The position numbers and the translations under genes are program-made. From Paenarthrobacter sp. JL.01a (GTDB lineage Bacteria > Actinomycetota > Actinomycetes > Actinomycetales > Micrococcaceae), in contig NZ_CP104877.1 in assembly GCF_025452095.1 (NCBI RefSeq), positions 930,001 through 994,000 on the forward strand: a stretch of 64,000 nt of DNA, read 5' to 3'. How positions within the stretch are numbered: position 1 is the stretch's first letter; the number at the start of each line of letters is the position of its first letter. The notes beneath the pieces were generated by a model. The model was not told where the DNA came from and did not search any database. It saw nothing but the letters and a program-made list of their open reading frames with translations. Below are positions 60,875-64,000 of this stretch, piece by piece.

Positions 60875-61902
60875 GCGGAGACTGCCTGGGGCTGGGCGCT
60901 TGAGGCGGGGCTCGCACCGAGGGGAGCGTCCGGGTTTACGGGTTCCGTGAGGCGGCCGTACGTCTCCGGACGGCGGGTTGCCAGGAACGGGAAGAGCGTG
61001 AGCCAGTCTTTGCGCTGGTCGAGGTCGAGGTCGGCCACCAGGACGGCGGACTCATCGCGGGGAGCCTGGGCCAGGATGCGGCCGTACGGATCGGAGATGA
61101 AGGAGGAGCCGTAGAAGTTCAGGGTGCCCTCGTTGCCGTAGCGGTTGGGAGCGATCATGAACAGGCCGTTGGCGATGCCGTTGCCCACAATGACCTGCTG
61201 CCACAGCGGCTGCGTGTCGAAGTCGGGGTGGTCGGGCTCGGAGCCGATGGCCGTGGGGTAGACCAGGATTTCCGCGCCGCCCAGCGAGTACATGCGGGCG
61301 AGCTCCGGGAACCACTCGTCCCAGCAGGTGGGCATGCCAAGGCGTGCGCCGCCCAGTTCGGCAGGAGCGTGCACTGCGTAGGCATCCTCGGCGTCCGGGC
61401 CCTTGCGGAAGAACTTGTCCTCGTAGTAGCCGGCAGTCACGGGGATGTGCAGCTTGTGGGTGCGGGCCACCAGCTCGCCGTCGGGCGAGACCAGGATTGC
61501 CGTGTTCAGGCCAAGGCCGTCGTCCGTCCCATCCGGGTTCTCTGCACGCTGGTACAAGGAGGCGTGGACCGAGACGCCGAACTTGCGGGCGGCTTCTGCG
61601 GCGAAGGTGAAGGTGGGGCCGGTCAGCAGGTCCTCGGTGATGTCCGACGGGCGGATCCCTGCCGCCGGGTTGTTCTCCGGCTTGGTGTCGGCGGGGTAGC
61701 GGGAGAGCGTCAGCTCAGGCAGGAAAACAACAGTGGCTCCCAGCTTTGCTGCGCGTTCGATGCCCTCGGAGAGTTCTGCGCGGAGGGCGGCTTCGTCGGC
61801 ATGCCAGCGGTGCTGGACGACGCCGACGCGCAACGGCGTCCGCGTGGAGGGCTCGGTGCGGGCCAGGGAAGTGGGGGCTTCGAGGCAGGTAATTTCAATC
61901 AT
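60871..61902 (-). CDS. aguB: N-carbamoylputrescine amidase (nitrilase superfamily)
   Basis: 343 residues. The nitrilase Glu-Lys-Cys triad is seen in FLPELTLSRYP, THKLHIPVT and MPTCWDEWFPE. It hydrolyses N-carbamoylputrescine to putrescine, carbon dioxide and ammonia. I chose the ATG at 61902; the frame upstream runs through the operator. The length exceeds the typical 290-300 residues because of extensions at both ends. First gene of the agmatine operon. Confidence 0.9.
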   Translation of the reverse strand: MIEITCLEAPTSLARTEPSTRTPLRVGVVQHRWHADEAALRAELSEGIERAAKLGATVVFLPELTLSRYPADTKPENNPAAGIRPSDITEDLLTGPTFTFAAEAARKFGVSVHASLYQRAENPDGTDDGLGLNTAILVSPDGELVARTHKLHIPVTAGYYEDKFFRKGPDAEDAYAVHAPAELGGARLGMPTCWDEWFPELARMYSLGGAEILVYPTAIGSEPDHPDFDTQPLWQQVIVGNGIANGLFMIAPNRYGNEGTLNFYGSSFISDPYGRILAQAPRDESAVLVADLDLDQRKDWLTLFPFLATRRPETYGRLTEPVNPDAPLGASPASSAQPQAVSA

Positions 61903-61932
61903 GGGGGCATGTACTCCGGTGAGACGACAGTC

Positions 61933-61957
61933 ACTAAATGAATAGCGTTCATTTAGT
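61933..61957. promoter_or_regulatory. Operator of the agmatine operon, proximal copy
   Basis: Perfect inverted repeat: ACTAAATGAA (61933-61942), 5-base spacer, TTCATTTAGT (61948-61957), 30 bases upstream of the aguB start. It contains the format AAATGA-N7-TCATTT, repeated 53 bp further upstream. It lies in the promoter region and is probably the site of a repressor not identified here. Confidence 0.7.
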
Positions 61958-61988
61958 ATGGCGCGAGTCACGCCGGAGCGCAAGAGGC

Positions 61989-62007
61989 AAATGAACGGTG
62001 CTCATTT
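61989..62007. promoter_or_regulatory. Operator of the agmatine operon, distal copy
   Basis: AAATGA (61989-61994) and TCATTT (62002-62007) separated by 7 bases, exactly the spacing of the proximal copy. Centre-to-centre distance is 53 bp, about five helical turns, so two repressors would lie on the same face. Confidence 0.65.
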
Positions 62008-62081
62008 ATGACGGCCGGTGGGTGTCCGTGAAACAGTCCCCGGGGCTTCAGCCCACCAGGGTGCCCAGCCCGCCTGGGTAC

Positions 62082-62861
62082 TCAACCCGCCAGGGTGGGC
62101 AAGGTGAGGATCTCGGCCCCGTCGTTGGTGATCGCGATGGTGTGCTCGCTGTGGGCCGTCCTGCAACCGGTGGCACTGCGAAGTGTCCAGCCGTCGACAT
62201 CCGTGACCAGCTGGGCCGTATCTGCCATAACCCACGGCTCTAGTGCGAGCAGCAATCCGGGCTGCAGCTTGTAGCCGCGTCCAGGCCGGCCCATGTTGGG
62301 CACGTGTGGCTCCTGGTGCATGGTGGAGCCGATGCCGTGGCCACCGAATTCCGTATTTACCGGGTAGCCGGCCTCCTTGAGGGCCGACCCCATTGCGTAG
62401 GAGAGATCGCCGATGCGGGCGCCGGGCCGGGCTGCTGCGATGCCGGCACGCAAGGCGCGTTCGGTCGCTTCGATCATGGCCACGCTCCCGGCGGGCTTAG
62501 TGTCGCCAACGATGAAACTGATGGCGGAGTCCGCGGCGATTCCCTGCAGGGAAACGGCCAAATCGAGGGTCAGCAGGTCGCCGTCGGCAAGTGCGTAGTC
62601 CCGCGGCAGTCCGTGGAGGACGGCGTCGTTGACGCCGGTGCAGATGTAATGCCCAAACGGTCCGCGGCCAAAGGAGGGGGCGTAATCGACGTAGCAGGAC
62701 TCGGCTCCGGCCTCCAGAATCATGTCCTTGGTCCATGAGTCGATGTCCAGCAGATTGGTGCCCACGGTGCAGCGGCCCTTGAGGGTGTGCAGGATATTGG
62801 CCACGAGAGCGCCCGAAGCCTTTGCCCTGAGCAGTTCGTTGGCGCTGAGGATCTCGATCAT
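62082..62861 (-). CDS. map: Type I methionine aminopeptidase
   Basis: 259 residues. Metal ligands: LTLDLAVSL (first Asp), IAADSAISF (second Asp), GGHGIGSTMHQEP (His), LALEPWV (Glu) and SEHTIAI (Glu). It lacks the N-terminal zinc finger and is a single-domain type I enzyme that removes initiator methionine. Its substrate-site loop (YAPSFGRGPFGHYICTGVND) is unusual, so this may be a paralogue rather than the housekeeping copy. AAAGG lies 7 bases before the ATG at 62861. Confidence 0.92.
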   Translation of the reverse strand: MIEILSANELLRAKASGALVANILHTLKGRCTVGTNLLDIDSWTKDMILEAGAESCYVDYAPSFGRGPFGHYICTGVNDAVLHGLPRDYALADGDLLTLDLAVSLQGIAADSAISFIVGDTKPAGSVAMIEATERALRAGIAAARPGARIGDLSYAMGSALKEAGYPVNTEFGGHGIGSTMHQEPHVPNMGRPGRGYKLQPGLLLALEPWVMADTAQLVTDVDGWTLRSATGCRTAHSEHTIAITNDGAEILTLPTLAG

Positions 62862-62891
62862 GAGCAGCCTTTCTGTTGTGCGTCCAATAAC

Positions 62892-62913
62892 TATCCCGGC
62901 CATATTATCCCGG
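62892..62913. promoter_or_regulatory. Direct repeat TATCCCGG in the map/XRE divergent promoter
   Basis: TATCCCGG occurs at 62892-62899 and 62906-62913, 14 bp apart, between the divergent map and XRE genes. It may be an autoregulatory site of the XRE protein; pattern only. Confidence 0.4.
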
Positions 62914-62929
62914 TATTACAATTGGAGCT

Positions 62930-63232
62930 ATGGTCAGGTTGCCTCTTACACCCGCAGAGGCCGAGCGTGGACAACGTCTCGGCTCATTGTTGCGCCGCGC
63001 ACGGGGCACGCGCTCCATGTTGGAGATCGCCCTTGATGCCCGTGTTTCCCCGGAGACGCTCCGCAAAATCGAATCCGGAAGGGTAGCCACCCCCGCCTTC
63101 CCCACCGTGGCTGCGATTGCCGATGTCCTGGGCCTGTCCCTGGACGAGGTCTGGGCGGAGATCAACCAGCCCGACGCCGGCGCGGATCCAAGCGCGCCGC
63201 GCCGCAGCGCGCGCGAGTTCCTGGCTTCCTAA
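62930..63232 (+). CDS. XRE-family helix-turn-helix regulator
   Basis: 100 residues. The Cro/C1-type HTH includes LGSLLRRARGTRSMLEIALD, then ARVSPETLRKIESGRVATPA and FPTVAAIADVLGLSLDEVWA. The C-terminal tail is short and polar. It is divergent from map and convergent with the next gene, with stops overlapping by 4 bases. The target is unknown. Confidence 0.9.
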   Translation: MVRLPLTPAEAERGQRLGSLLRRARGTRSMLEIALDARVSPETLRKIESGRVATPAFPTVAAIADVLGLSLDEVWAEINQPDAGADPSAPRRSAREFLAS

Positions 63233-63822
63233 GCTTGGTCCGGGCGTTTTGGCCGTGCCCGGACGTGCAGGCGCTCGCCTTGCTGGCCGAACAGTGTCAG
63301 CAGTTCCACCGGCTCTGACGTAGCGCTGGCGAACCAGTGCGGAGTCCGGGTATCGAACTCGGCTACCTCGCCGGGTTTGAGGATGAAGTCGTTCCCGCCC
63401 AGGACCAGCCGCAATTTGCCGTTGAGGATGTACATCCAGTCGTAGCCCTCGTGGGATTGGGGCTCCGGCGTCTCCTTGCCCGTGCCACTTTTCAGCACCA
63501 TCTTGAAGGCCTGGATCCCGCCCGGGCGACGGGTGAGGGGGAGTGCGGTTCCCCAGTGGTGGACTTGCGGCTTGAGGTGGATGCGGGGATCGCCGGTCTC
63601 GGGGGCGTCGATCAGTTCCTCAAGGGGTATCTGATGCAGCCGCGCTATCGGGAGCAAAAGCTCCAAGGTGGGCTTCCGCTGCCCCGATTCGAGGCGGGAT
63701 AACGTGCTGACGGAAATGCCCGTTGCCTCCGAAGCTTCCGCCAGCGTCAGGTTGCGCTGGGTCCGCAGCGCGCGCAGGCGCGGGCCGACGGCGTCGAGCA
63801 TGGAACTGAAGTCTTGGCTCAT
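63229..63822 (-). CDS. XRE-cupin transcriptional regulator
   Basis: 197 residues. The N-terminal XRE HTH (LRTQRNLTLAEASEATGISV then STLSRLESGQRKP) is joined to a C-terminal cupin (HEGYDWMYILNGKLRLVLGG, LKPGEVAEFDTRTPHWF). This is the domain layout of PuuR-like regulators, which often govern small-molecule catabolism. It is divergent from the flavoprotein gene at 63925 and shares a palindromic site with it. Whether it also acts at the agmatine operon is open. Confidence 0.9.
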   Translation of the reverse strand: MSQDFSSMLDAVGPRLRALRTQRNLTLAEASEATGISVSTLSRLESGQRKPTLELLLPIARLHQIPLEELIDAPETGDPRIHLKPQVHHWGTALPLTRRPGGIQAFKMVLKSGTGKETPEPQSHEGYDWMYILNGKLRLVLGGNDFILKPGEVAEFDTRTPHWFASATSEPVELLTLFGQQGERLHVRARPKRPDQA

Positions 63823-63838
63823 GGACCAAGTTTGCCAT

Positions 63839-63860
63839 ATCAGCAAAATTCTTTGCTGAT
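63839..63860. promoter_or_regulatory. Palindromic operator between XRE-cupin and flavoprotein genes
   Basis: ATCAGCAAA (63839-63847) and TTTGCTGAT (63852-63860) form a perfect inverted repeat with a 4-base spacer, 17 bases upstream of the XRE-cupin start. It probably mediates autoregulation and control of the divergent flavoprotein. Confidence 0.7.
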
Positions 63861-63924
63861 TCTCCCGAGGCTGTCCAACCATGGAAGGAACGGCACAAGG
63901 CCGCGAGGGAATCACGGAGGCAAA

Positions 63925-64000
63925 GTGGGCAAAGAAAAGAACATCAAGGAGTACGACGTCGTCATCATTGGAGGTGGCGCAGCTGGGTTAAGTGCCGCCG
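63925..64000 (+). CDS. FAD-dependent oxidoreductase, N-terminal part (cut by window edge)
   Basis: The visible 25 codons (KEKNIKEYDVVIIGGGAAGL, then SAA) carry the FAD-binding GxGxxG motif of the thioredoxin-reductase-like NAD(P)/FAD oxidoreductases. The GTG at 63925 has GGAGG 4 bases upstream. The gene continues past base 64000. Divergent from the XRE-cupin regulator, which probably controls it. Confidence 0.85.
   Translation, partial: MGKEKNIKEYDVVIIGGGAAGLSAA

Noticed and set aside
61903..62081. Short peptide gene in the agmatine promoter gap
   Set aside because: No start with a ribosome site; the region is better explained by the two operators.

Overview
The window is high-GC DNA from an actinobacterial soil bacterium, most likely Arthrobacter or Paenarthrobacter. 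The support is a secreted enzyme that closely matches my memory of the levan fructotransferase of Arthrobacter ureafaciens, a phenylpropanoid cluster arranged as in Corynebacterium, actinobacterial domain families (DUF3040, DUF4032, DUF4193), frequent GTG/TTG starts and many LacI, GntR, MarR and XRE regulators. The genus is inference; no rRNA is present. I see no CRISPR array, prophage, transposase or replication origin.

0-7.2 kb: a LacI gene cut by the left edge follows an alpha-glucosidase with two operators upstream. Then come a FAD-linked oxidase, an ECF sigma factor overlapping a membrane protein, and an MFS exporter overlapping a flavin-binding PPOX protein. 7.3-16.9 kb: a dipeptide-type ABC importer (five genes) with a CodA-like deaminase faces a second amidohydrolase and its GntR regulator. 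The palindrome TTTGGTATACCAAA or a near copy lies between these divergent units and also before the MFS gene at 5.4 kb, so one regulator may control both loci. Its substrate is unknown; this is my best candidate for an undescribed system.

16.9-30.3 kb: DUF4032, GH20 hexosaminidase, an orphan MsmK/UgpC-type ATPase, otsA-otsB (trehalose), a DsbA-like protein, tRNA-Thr, a PIN/HTH module, an HTH plus Clp-N pair under a probable leaderless promoter, a lone receiver domain and a stress-type SDR. 30.3-38 kb: a fructan locus. A secreted levan fructotransferase would make difructose anhydride IV from levan; a divergent operon encodes a cytosolic GH32 enzyme, an ABC importer without its own ATPase and a LacI regulator. 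Three LacI-type operators about 45 bp apart sit between them, and the ATPase at 20.0 kb could power the importer.

38-47.5 kb: TasA-like and other secreted proteins, a short RecQ, NAD(P)HX dehydratase, a histidine phosphatase, NDH-2, DUF3040, YqeY, a peptidoglycan-binding protein and DUF72. 47.5-54.7 kb: MarR, SDR, amidohydrolase, acyl-CoA dehydrogenase, MaoC, MHS transporter and CoA ligase in the order of the phd cluster for hydroxycinnamates. 54.8-64 kb: L-2-hydroxyglutarate oxidase, small conserved proteins, an agmatine operon (aguB-aguA-permease) behind two identical-format operators, methionine aminopeptidase, two XRE regulators and the start of a flavoprotein running off the right edge.

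One cross-locus signal stands out: the SDR at 30.2 kb and the DUF3040 gene at 45.2 kb share an 18/21-identical motif starting exactly 34 bases before each start codon.
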